The notes beneath the pieces are model-generated. The model was not told the DNA's origin, did no database searches, and saw only the letters and a list, made by a program, of their open reading frames with translations. From assembly GCA_934630705.1 (NCBI GenBank), contig CAKTWP010000011.1:1-64000 (forward strand): 64,000 nucleotides of DNA, written 5' to 3'. Made by a program: the position numbers and the translations under genes. Below are positions 56,446-64,000 of the stretch, in pieces. Every line of letters begins with the position of its first letter. The first letter of the stretch is position 1. This DNA is from an uncultured Clostridia bacterium (GTDB lineage: Bacteria > Bacillota > Clostridia > Christensenellales > Aristaeellaceae).

Positions 56446-57146
56446 TCTAATTCCTCGTATCTTCTGCAAAGGGTGTATTTGGAGATGGCGGTCTGCACCG
56501 CTTCGGGACAGGCGAAGGAGAGCAGGCTGGCAATGTAAGGAGGCAGCACCCGGTTGAATTTCACTTCCAGAATGATGTTTTCCTCTCCGTCGATCACCGG
56601 CACTGTGGCCACGGCGGGATTGAACAGATCGATGCTGTTCAGCCCGGAGCGCAGCTTCATATCAAAGGTGATGCGCACCTCCTCCGCCGGATGGAGATAC
56701 GCCTCCCGCTCATAATCCACGATCACCACGGGATGGAGCAGGTTCATGCGCATTTCCCGGTACACATCCCGGATCAGGCCGCTCTGGGTTTTTTCCAGGC
56801 CGTCCGGGTCGCCGGCGATAATCTGCTCGGCCATGTCCCGGCTGATCTTGGCGGAGCGCTTGGAAATCAGCGCGCCCACCTTGGTTTTGCATTCCATAAA
56901 GATTTCCTTATCGGAAAGGTTATAGATGCGCATGCGGTATTTGTCCCGGTCCTTCACGCCGTCGATTTTATCATAAAAGGCGGTGTTGAAGGCGGTGTCA
57001 AAATACAGGGAACGGATGTGATAGGAGCCGCCGTTGCGCAGGGCGTTGGGGTCCAGGGTAAGGGCGCCGGCCAGGGTGCGGCGGAGCACCTCGTATTCAT
57101 GCTGGGCAATGAAGAATTTCAGCTCGTGGCGAAGGGGCAGGGCCAT
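56442..57146 (-). CDS. VTC domain polyphosphate polymerase-like protein
   Basis: 234 residues: RHELKFFIAQHEYEVLRRTL, SYHIRSLYFDTAFNTAFYDK, KYRMRIYN, ECKTK and the terminal EVKFNR form the triphosphate-tunnel strands of VTC4-like proteins, with charged residues that would face the tunnel. Family members polymerise ATP into polyphosphate. 3 bp from the DUF4956 gene, coupled. Confidence 0.9.
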   Translation of the reverse strand: MALPLRHELKFFIAQHEYEVLRRTLAGALTLDPNALRNGGSYHIRSLYFDTAFNTAFYDKIDGVKDRDKYRMRIYNLSDKEIFMECKTKVGALISKRSAKISRDMAEQIIAGDPDGLEKTQSGLIRDVYREMRMNLLHPVVIVDYEREAYLHPAEEVRITFDMKLRSGLNSIDLFNPAVATVPVIDGEENIILEVKFNRVLPPYIASLLSFACPEAVQTAISKYTLCRRYEELE

Positions 57147-57149
57147 GGA

Positions 57150-57863
57150 TCACGCCCCCGCTTCAGTCTGGCAGGCTACCAGGGTGGCGTCATGCACGCC
57201 GTTAATATCCAGCATCTGGCTGACGATATTGGCCCGGTGATCCAGCCGGATCTCCACCGTCATTTCCGCGCCGGCGCGGGTGACGGTCTTGGAGCGCATG
57301 CGATAAAAGCGCACGGTGCGCCGCAGCTCGTTTTCAATGTCCGCCTGGGCGTATTCATCATAATGCAGCACCAGCAGATAGCCGTTGGGGCTGCGCAGCC
57401 GCAGATAGGAAATGGCCAGCATGATCACGGAAATGCCCAGCACCGCCACGATGGCGATCACATACGCATTGGCGCCCAGCAGGATGCCCATGGTCAGCGC
57501 CCAGAACATATAGGCCGTGTCCAGCGGATCCTTCACGGCGGTGCGGAAGCGGACGATGGACAGCGCGCCCACCATGCCCATGGACAGCGCGATGTTGCTG
57601 CCGATACACATCACCACCGGCGTGGTTACCAGGCACAGGAGAATCAGCGTGAGGGCGAAGGAGGGGCTGTAAAGCACGCCGCGATAGGTTTTCTTATACA
57701 CGGCGGCAATGATCGCCCCGGCCAGCAGCGCCGCCAGCAGGGCGATGGCCACGTTCAGGGGGGTGAAGCTGCTCAGCTGGTTGGCGAACCATTCCGAGAA
57801 GGAGGCGCCGTGGGCCACGTCGTTGAAGGTGATGTTTCCGGTGAGAAGCGAGACTGCGTTCAT
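57150..57863 (-). CDS. DUF4956 membrane protein
   Basis: 237 residues. Three or four membrane helices in the first half (VAIALLAALLAGAIIAAVYK, FALTLILLCLVTTPVVMCIG), the conserved GMVGALSIVRFRTAVKDPLD (~118-137) and a cytoplasmic C-terminal domain. Always seen with VTC genes; thought to be the membrane partner. Start ATG 57863 after GGAGGA. Confidence 0.92.
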   Translation of the reverse strand: MNAVSLLTGNITFNDVAHGASFSEWFANQLSSFTPLNVAIALLAALLAGAIIAAVYKKTYRGVLYSPSFALTLILLCLVTTPVVMCIGSNIALSMGMVGALSIVRFRTAVKDPLDTAYMFWALTMGILLGANAYVIAIVAVLGISVIMLAISYLRLRSPNGYLLVLHYDEYAQADIENELRRTVRFYRMRSKTVTRAGAEMTVEIRLDHRANIVSQMLDINGVHDATLVACQTEAGA

Positions 57864-57917
57864 GATGATGTTTCCTCCCTTTTGTATGCTTGAAGCAATG
57901 CTGGATACACAATTTTT

Positions 57918-60900
57918 TTACGCTTCGGGGTTGGCGGGACGCGCCCCGAAATAATGGATCATCTGGCTGTCGGAGAGCTTGAACTGCTCCTGCACGAAGC
58001 CCCAAAGCAGATAGGGCCGCTTGTTCATGGTGTTCTTCATGCGATCCACGCGCACCTGCCAATAGCGCATGTAGCCGTCGGCGGTGGTGGGGGAATCGAC
58101 ATTGATGGTGGGCTCCTTGAAGTTCGCCCAGCGGGCATAGTGAATGGGCAGCTCGGGCTTGATCAGGGCCGTGCATTCATCCAGCTCCGCGATCATCACC
58201 TCGCTGGTCAGCGTCTGGAAGATCACGCCCAGCTTGGTGAGGAACTGATCCCGAATCTCATCGGATTCCAGCAGCTTGCGGAAGATCACGTTGTTGATCC
58301 GCTGCTCGCCCATGCCCTTTGCTTTCAGATAGGACCAGGGGCTGTTGAAGCCCGAATTAAACAGGCCGTAGTCCAGGTCGAACAGCAGGCACTTCCATTT
58401 CTGCCCCTCCCCGGGCAGCTTATAGAACATGATGTTGCCGGGGTCAGAATCCCCAAAGAACATCTTGATGGCGAGCCAATCCAGATAATTGTCCACGTCG
58501 ATGTGATCGTAAAGATATTGCAGATCGGCGGGGTTTTTGTTGGGCGACAGCTGGGCGATTTCCTTGAGCATGGCCCGGTATTCCTTGTTGCTGCCCTGCA
58601 CCACCGACCAGCTGCCCCGCAGGATGGTCATATTCTCGTAAATGTCCTTATCCTTTTCCAGATCCAGCCCCTCATGCTGGGCGATGGAGAAGCGATCCTT
58701 GCGCTCCCGCAGGTTGTAATGGCCCCAGTAGGTGCCGTTCAGATACACCACCACCGGCCGCCAGGACAGGCACATCAGATCGGTGTCGATATACTTTTGC
58801 ACCAGCCGGGTCTGCACCCCGTCTGCCACCCGGGTAAACACATTGTCATTGCCGGAATTGCGCAGGGTAAAGGATTTATAGTAGGTGTAATCCCGTTCTT
58901 CAAACAGGGCGGCGTTGAAGTATTTTTCGCCATAAGCCGCCTGCGCCCGCAGCTTGAAGGATTTTTGCGGCATGTCCAGAGAATAGTCGCCCATCAGGTC
59001 CATCTTGATGCCCTGAGAAATATAGGCTTCCTTGGTTTCCTGGCTGAAAATTTCCACATAACCGGGCCGGTCAATTTTGCCGTAGGTACGGTAAAGGGGC
59101 GTTTTGAAGGGAATTTTGCTTTTGTCCACCACCGTGCATTTGGCAAGATCAGGCGCATCGGACATCAGGCCGTTTGTGGTGTTCCACAGCTCCTCCGGAT
59201 CGCATACCAGCGACACCACGTCCAGGGTATGATAGGTATTCATAATATAGGAAGCGGTGGCGGTTTCAGAGGGCTGCAGGCCGGTTTGAAAGGCCCGGGC
59301 CCGAAGCACCAGATTGGCCGAGGTGGTGATAGGGCCGGTGTAGACCGTGCCGTTATCCACGGTGGGGATGGAGCCGTCGGTGGTATAGCGGATGGTGGCC
59401 CCGTCCTCGGCAGAGATGCTCACGGTCACTTCCCCGGTATACAGGCCGCTGGCCAGATCAAAGGCAGGCTTTTGGGAGAAACCGTAAAAGCCCGAGCCGT
59501 TGGCCGCGCCAGGGGTTGGCGCGTCATAATAAAAAAAGCCGTTGGCCCCCAGGGTACGGCCATAGGAAATATCGGTGGGGATGGCGGGCACATACATCCG
59601 ATCCAGCACCCGGCCGGTGGCGTCGGCCAGGGTCATCATCTCGCCCCCGTTCCGGGACAGGCTGAAGGATGCGTGCAGCTGCCCGCCTGCATTGGCCGTT
59701 TCCGATTTGTCCAGCAGCACCACTTTATACTCCCCTGGGAAAATGGACGTCCCCTGGGGGAACGTCCATTTCCGGGGCCAATTGATATTATCGCTCAGCC
59801 CCCAGCCGGATAAATCCCAGGTCTGGGTGGAGGAGTTATAGATTTCCACGTAATCGCAGGCCTTCTGCCCGCTGACGGCCACCACCTGATCGGCGGAGGA
59901 GAGAATCTCGGAAATATATACCCCGGAGGGATTGATGGCCCGCAGATATTCATCCGCCCGATGGGCGCCGGACTGGCCGTTGGACGCCCCGGGGGTAGGC
60001 AGGGTATATACCTGCCAGGCAAGGGTGTCCGGGTTGCGGCCATAGCTCATATCCCGGCCCACGCCGCTGACCACCACCCGATCCACCAGTTCGCCGGTGA
60101 GGGTGGAAAGAACGAGGGTTTCGGATTCGTTGTTGATGGAGAAATTGGTGTGGGGATAACGGGTGGATTCCTCCACCTTGTTTTTCCCGGAGCAGAACAC
60201 CAGATAATATCCCCCCGCAGGGATCACCGCGTCCTTGGGGAAGGTCCATTTAATGGGCTTATGCTCATCATCGCTCAGGGCCATATTGCCAAGGGAAATG
60301 GGCGTGTCCCCGATGTTATACAGCTCCACCCAGTCGCTCAGCTCGTCATCCTCATCCCGCAGCCCGGACCGGGGGGAGGGGCACACCTCGTTGATCATCA
60401 GCACCCCGGGGGTGACGGTATACTGGGCCAGGAAAGCATCGTGGCCCTCCGGGCTGTTTTCAAAGCCGGGGGAATAGAGCTCTGTTTTTTCAAATTCGCC
60501 GGTTTCGTTCCGGGCGTAGGATTCATCGGCGTTCAGGGTGGGCACCTTCACATAATCGATGGCCACGCCGGATGCATCGAAGAGATACACCGTTTCGCCC
60601 AGGGAGGACATTTTGAACTTGGCGTGAAACGCCCCGTCCGCGCCGTCCCGGTTAACACCGTCGCAGAACACGATCACCCGGCCCCGGGCCGCAAGCGTCA
60701 CATCCGGGAACAGAAACTTGATCCGGTCCGCCCGATCAGACAGGCCCACGCCCTTGAGGTTGATGGGCGCATCCAGGGTGTTTTCGATTTCCACCCAATC
60801 GCTGAATTTCCCGCTTTCATCGGGATATGCGGCAGCGTTATCCGTCATCACCTCGGAGATGCGCAGGCCCGCATGGGTGGTCAGCTCGCCGGTGGCCGTG

Positions 60901-61034
60901 GCGTTCACCGCCTTCACAATGGGCGTTTTGGGCATGGCGATCACAAAAAGCAGCAGCGCCGCGGCCAGCGCAAGCAGCAGCGGCATGCGCACATCCTTCT
61001 TATTATAGCGCGCGTTCCGTCTGGGTTTGCTCAC
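57918..61034 (-). CDS. CotH kinase with lamin-tail domains
   Basis: 1,038 residues; GTG 61034 after AGGAGGA. One membrane helix (LLLALAAALLLFVIAMPKTP), then three lamin-tail domains (RISEVMTDNAAAYP; LMINEVCPSPRSG; VYISEILSSADQV), a chitobiase-like C-terminal domain (ATIRYTTDGSIPTVDNGTVY) and a CotH kinase domain (KSFTLRNSGNDNVFTRVADG, HYNLRERKDRFSI, WKCLLFDLDYGLF). CotH phosphorylates protein serines using ATP. With VTC and DUF4956 it forms a well-known cell-surface locus. Confidence 0.93.
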   Translation of the reverse strand: MSKPRRNARYNKKDVRMPLLLALAAALLLFVIAMPKTPIVKAVNATATGELTTHAGLRISEVMTDNAAAYPDESGKFSDWVEIENTLDAPINLKGVGLSDRADRIKFLFPDVTLAARGRVIVFCDGVNRDGADGAFHAKFKMSSLGETVYLFDASGVAIDYVKVPTLNADESYARNETGEFEKTELYSPGFENSPEGHDAFLAQYTVTPGVLMINEVCPSPRSGLRDEDDELSDWVELYNIGDTPISLGNMALSDDEHKPIKWTFPKDAVIPAGGYYLVFCSGKNKVEESTRYPHTNFSINNESETLVLSTLTGELVDRVVVSGVGRDMSYGRNPDTLAWQVYTLPTPGASNGQSGAHRADEYLRAINPSGVYISEILSSADQVVAVSGQKACDYVEIYNSSTQTWDLSGWGLSDNINWPRKWTFPQGTSIFPGEYKVVLLDKSETANAGGQLHASFSLSRNGGEMMTLADATGRVLDRMYVPAIPTDISYGRTLGANGFFYYDAPTPGAANGSGFYGFSQKPAFDLASGLYTGEVTVSISAEDGATIRYTTDGSIPTVDNGTVYTGPITTSANLVLRARAFQTGLQPSETATASYIMNTYHTLDVVSLVCDPEELWNTTNGLMSDAPDLAKCTVVDKSKIPFKTPLYRTYGKIDRPGYVEIFSQETKEAYISQGIKMDLMGDYSLDMPQKSFKLRAQAAYGEKYFNAALFEERDYTYYKSFTLRNSGNDNVFTRVADGVQTRLVQKYIDTDLMCLSWRPVVVYLNGTYWGHYNLRERKDRFSIAQHEGLDLEKDKDIYENMTILRGSWSVVQGSNKEYRAMLKEIAQLSPNKNPADLQYLYDHIDVDNYLDWLAIKMFFGDSDPGNIMFYKLPGEGQKWKCLLFDLDYGLFNSGFNSPWSYLKAKGMGEQRINNVIFRKLLESDEIRDQFLTKLGVIFQTLTSEVMIAELDECTALIKPELPIHYARWANFKEPTINVDSPTTADGYMRYWQVRVDRMKNTMNKRPYLLWGFVQEQFKLSDSQMIHYFGARPANPEA

Positions 61035-61105
61035 AGATTCCGTCCTCCTATTAAAAAGCGGCAGATAAACCTCTCTCAGATGCATTCCGTCAGAAATGCA
61101 CATCC

Positions 61106-61134
61106 AGTATACCACACTTTTTTGTAACAAAAAA
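61106..61134 (-). promoter_or_regulatory. Possible promoter of the CotH operon
   Basis: Minus strand TATACT (61,106-61,111) with an AT-rich TTTTTG at the -35 distance. Weak -35. Confidence 0.4.
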
Positions 61135-61214
61135 GACTTAATTTCATAAATGTGAAAAGTTTACAATATCATGGGCCCCAGATTGGCCCCATCTCCCTTT
61201 TCCAGAATTATTTC

Positions 61215-61243
61215 TTGCAGTTTTTCCGGGTTTCCTGTATAAT
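61215..61243 (+). promoter_or_regulatory. Promoter of the PrsA-like gene
   Basis: TTGCAG (61,215-61,220), 17 bp, TATAAT (61,238-61,243), 44 bp before the start. Confidence 0.75.
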
Positions 61244-61287
61244 AAAGCTTGCTATAAACGCAAAAAAAGATTGGAGATGTATCCTGT

Positions 61288-62616
61288 ATGCGGAAAAAGT
61301 GTATTCTCGCCCTGATGCTCGCGGCGATGCTGGTGCTCAGCGGCTGTGCGCTGGTGACGGTGGATGAAGCGGCGGATAACGCCCGGGTCATTCTGGATGT
61401 GGACGGCGAAACCGTCAATAAGGCCGTATTCCATAACATGGTGGAATATCAGCTGTATCAGAACCAGCAGATGAATTCCTATTATCAGATGCTGGGCCTG
61501 ACCGGCTCCTTCTCCACGGATGAAAACACCGTGGCTCAGGAAGTGCTGGCCAGCTATACCAATTCTCTGGTGGCCAAGCATAAGGCTGCGGAGCTGGGCT
61601 TCGATCAGATGACCGAAGAAGAAAACCAGGAAATCCAGGAAACCGCTGAAAAGAATTATGAGGAGCTGCTCACCGAAATCAAGGATCACTATCTTGCGGA
61701 TTCTGCTTCTCTGGATGAAGCTGAACTGCGCCAGAAGGCCATGGAATATGCCAATGAAAACGGCATGTCCACCCTGGAAAACTATCTGGATTCCGCCAAG
61801 ATCGAAAAGTCCGTGGAAAAGCTCCGGGCTGACACGGTCAAGGATGTGACCTATACCCAGGAAGAGCTGCAGGCCAAGCTGGATGAGGAAGCTGCCGCCA
61901 ATAAGACCACTTTTGAATCCAACCCCGATTATTACGGCTATTATCTGAACAACGGCACCCCCGTGTATTACAACGCCCCCGGCTATCGGATGGTGAAGCA
62001 GGTGCTGGTGAAGTTCAACGAGGAAGACAACACCGCCCTGACTGAAAAGAATACCGAACTGTCTCAGGCCAAGACCGCGCTGAACGATGCGCAGTCCGCC
62101 CTGACCGAGGCTGCCGAGGACGCGGATAAGACCGCCCTGCAGGCCGCCGTGGATGAAGCGCAGGCCAAGCTGGACGAGGTTCAGGCGGTTTACGATGCGC
62201 TGAAGGAAACCGCCTATGCCAACATCCAGGCCAAGGCTGACGAGATCTATCAGAAGGCCATTGCCGAGGGCGCGGACTTTGACGCGCTGGTGGCTGAATT
62301 CAACGAAGACACCGGCATGCCCGCCGCTGGCTATGCTGTGCGCGAAGGCTACAGCTTCTTTGTCGCCTCCTTTGTGGATGCCGCCATGGCGCTGGAAAAG
62401 GTGGGCGATGTGAGCGAGCCCGTCAAGAGCGATTATGGCTTCCATATCATCCAGTACAGCACGGATATCACCGAGGGCACCGTGGCGCTGGATACCGTCA
62501 GCGATACCTTGGGCGCCGAGCTGCTTTCTGAAAAGCAGGATCAGGCTTACGCCGATGCGCTGGCTGCCTGGGTCAGCGAGGCGAAGGTGGAATCCCATCT
62601 GGAGAAGCTGCACTGA
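61288..62616 (+). CDS. prsA: PrsA-like peptidyl-prolyl isomerase lipoprotein
   Basis: 442 residues. Lipoprotein signal with lipobox LVLSGC (Cys 20). SurA-like N-terminal helices, then a parvulin domain whose first strand is MVKQVLVKF (~234) and whose end is KVGDVSEPVKSDYGFHIIQY. Between the first strand and the first helix there is a ~65-residue Ala/Lys/Glu coiled coil (LSQAKTALNDAQSALTEAAE), so the domain is split by an insert. Folds exported proteins at the membrane. Confidence 0.9.
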   Translation: MRKKCILALMLAAMLVLSGCALVTVDEAADNARVILDVDGETVNKAVFHNMVEYQLYQNQQMNSYYQMLGLTGSFSTDENTVAQEVLASYTNSLVAKHKAAELGFDQMTEEENQEIQETAEKNYEELLTEIKDHYLADSASLDEAELRQKAMEYANENGMSTLENYLDSAKIEKSVEKLRADTVKDVTYTQEELQAKLDEEAAANKTTFESNPDYYGYYLNNGTPVYYNAPGYRMVKQVLVKFNEEDNTALTEKNTELSQAKTALNDAQSALTEAAEDADKTALQAAVDEAQAKLDEVQAVYDALKETAYANIQAKADEIYQKAIAEGADFDALVAEFNEDTGMPAAGYAVREGYSFFVASFVDAAMALEKVGDVSEPVKSDYGFHIIQYSTDITEGTVALDTVSDTLGAELLSEKQDQAYADALAAWVSEAKVESHLEKLH

Positions 62617-62755
62617 GCGGATGGGAAGAAGGCGGGAAGCAGCGATTGAGACGCTTGCGCTATCGCCTTTGACGGCGACGGGACTCAGGTATGAGACACT
62701 CTTTGAGCGGCCTTCGTACCCGTTCCCCCACGGAACGCCATAAATATTGATAATA

Positions 62756-62798
62756 AAGAACCCGCTTTTGATATCAAAAGCGGGTTCTTTATATTTTT
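62756..62798. terminator. Bidirectional terminator
   Basis: AAAGAACCCGCTTTTG atat CAAAAGCGGGTTCTTT followed by ATATTTTT; 16-bp stem. Confidence 0.92.
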
Positions 62799-63128
62799 CC
62801 TTAAGAAGATGTGAATAAAGATTTGAATTGTTTTTCATCCGCAATGCACCCCGAAAGGGCTATGGAAACGATTCATCGTCTCCTTGTCCGCTCTGGAGCG
62901 CATTGCTGATTTTATGAGATTCATTTCATATTCCCGCTGCTTTCCCGGAAGGAGTGGGCGAAACGACCTGCCTGCCAGTGGCAGACGCGGCCTGAAGGGC
63001 TTCAGCACGTTGCGTGAATCAGCCGAAACAAGCGACAGCACTCCACCGAGCCGATTGCGGTTACGAAAAGAAAAATGTGCTTTGGTTACAAAGGGCGTTT
63101 TTCCCGCAGCATGCCGCACTCTTTCCCG
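62799..63128. other. Gap without a recognised gene
   Basis: 330 bp. Several short GC hairpins (for example CTGCCAGTGGCAG near 62,972) but no ORF with a ribosome-binding site and no recognised RNA. Confidence 0.5.
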
Positions 63129-64000
63129 TCACTTGTCCACCCGGAAAATGCCGCACTTGAGATACTGAGTTTCAGGCGCAGCGGGGAGAATGGGATGATC
63201 CCGACCCTGGGTGCGGTACTCTACCTGGAACAGCCGCACCCGCGCATCCTGCGCCGCAGAGAGCACCACGTCCCGGAACGCCCCGGGCAGCATGTGCTGG
63301 CTGCAGGAGCAGGTGACCAGGTATCCGCCGTTTTTGAGCAGCTTCAGCCCCCGCAGATTGATCTCCTTGTATCCCCGTTCGGCAGCCTCCAGATTATGGC
63401 GCGTTTTGGTAAAGGCCGGGGGATCCAGAATCACTACGTCATATTGCGCCCCCGCCGCGCACTGCTCCTTGAGGAAATCAAAGGCATTGGCCGCCACAAA
63501 ATCCACCTGATCAAACCCGTTCAGCGCCGCATTTTCCCGGGCGCACTGGCAGGCAAATTCTGAAATATCCACGCCCGTCACATGCCGGGCCCCAAACCTG
63601 GCCGCATGCAGGGCGAAAGACCCGGTGTGGGTGAAGCAGTCCAGCACCTCCGCTCCCTTCACAAAGGGCGCAATGGCCGCGCGGTTTTCCTTCTGATCCA
63701 GGAAAAAGCCCGTTTTCTGGCCGTTCTTCACGTCCACCCAGAACTTCACGCCGTTTTCTTCGATCATCACCTTGTCCGGCACCTGGCCCCGGAGCACCCC
63801 CGTCACCTGAGGCAGCCCCTCCAGCTCCCGCACCGGCACGTCGCCCCGCTCATAAATCCCGTCGGGATGCAGCAGCTCCATCAGCGCATCGCAGATCATG
63901 CCCTTGTATTTCTCCATGCCCAGGCACAGACATTGCAGCGACAGAACGCCTCCGAAGCTGTCCACAATCACCGCAGGCAGCCCATCGCTTTCGGCAAAGA
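63129..64000 (-). CDS. Class I SAM-dependent rRNA methyltransferase (RlmI-like), N-terminus outside window
   Basis: The visible 290 residues lack the first ~100 (PUA domain), which lie past the right edge. EVLDCFTHTGSFALHAARFG is the SAM-binding motif I, DVVILDPPAFTKTR is the catalytic (N/D)PP(F/Y) motif and GGYLVTCSCSQHM is typical of YccW/RlmI m5C methyltransferases. Substrate 23S rRNA by family. Confidence 0.92.
   Translation of the reverse strand, partial: FAESDGLPAVIVDSFGGVLSLQCLCLGMEKYKGMICDALMELLHPDGIYERGDVPVRELEGLPQVTGVLRGQVPDKVMIEENGVKFWVDVKNGQKTGFFLDQKENRAAIAPFVKGAEVLDCFTHTGSFALHAARFGARHVTGVDISEFACQCARENAALNGFDQVDFVAANAFDFLKEQCAAGAQYDVVILDPPAFTKTRHNLEAAERGYKEINLRGLKLLKNGGYLVTCSCSQHMLPGAFRDVVLSAAQDARVRLFQVEYRTQGRDHPILPAAPETQYLKCGIFRVDK

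Noticed and set aside
1..64000. CRISPR array
   Set aside because: No series of direct repeats with unique spacers; the repeats found are leaders, promoters, terminators and a collagen-coding tandem repeat.

Overview
The window joins two very different blocks of DNA. Positions 1 to about 28,140 are most of a prophage whose genes almost all lie on the minus strand. Positions 28,170 to 64,000 are higher-GC chromosome from what looks like an anaerobic Bacillota host of class Clostridia, possibly a gut lineage. The evidence for the host is the gene set (DUF1836, YlbF, MltG, U32, RrF2, VTC/DUF4956/CotH, PrsA, DUF3899), strong AGGAGG ribosome-binding sites, and anaerobic NrdD/NrdG in the phage. Genus cannot be called from this.

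Prophage, read in transcription order from right to left. The right end is marked by a 3' fragment of tRNA-Thr(GGT) at 28,096-28,141 followed by its terminator. This is what remains when an element integrates into a tRNA 3' end, so the intact tRNA-Thr and probably the integrase lie beyond the left edge. From 28.0 to 24.3 kb there is a chain of very small genes, many with their own promoter and terminator. The promoters share an unusual motif: CGCGAA, 12 nt, TATTAT. From 24 to 14.4 kb come small, often membrane-anchored proteins, including three DUF6353-like paralogues, a DUF3310 protein, a Lar-like zinc protein and repeated structured leaders. From 14.4 to 8.2 kb lies the replication module: a single 1,379-residue protein that joins an SF3 helicase, an archaeo-eukaryotic-type primase and a family B DNA polymerase, then an SSB-like protein with an acidic EEDPF tail and an SF2 helicase. 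From 8.1 to 2 kb are accessory genes, NrdD/NrdG, and a HEPN/MNT toxin-antitoxin pair inserted between them. From 2 to 0 kb are tail or baseplate genes (BppU-type collagen-repeat protein, XkdX-like protein).

Chromosome: an mnmE - sugar kinase - HAD phosphatase operon; DUF1836; a DUF4091 protein; a ylbF - mltG - U32 operon; a beta-lactamase-fold hydrolase; an RrF2 regulator divergent from a sugar isomerase-like gene; an EndoQ-like/UvrD fusion; an oligopeptide ABC transporter operon in which the binding protein, one permease and both ATPases are much larger than usual; a PRK06851-like ATPase; a GNAT - VTC - DUF4956 - CotH operon; a PrsA-like foldase; and a truncated rRNA methyltransferase at the right edge.

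The points most worth attention are the helicase-primase-polymerase fusion, a strand-polar octamer (TBATATTY on the coding strand) scattered through the prophage in all reading frames, the single-gene promoter/terminator cassettes with at least one ORF-less unit that may be a small RNA, and the enlarged Opp transporter whose OppF-type ATPase carries an apparent extracytoplasmic domain. All domain names come from reading motifs by eye; no database search was run.
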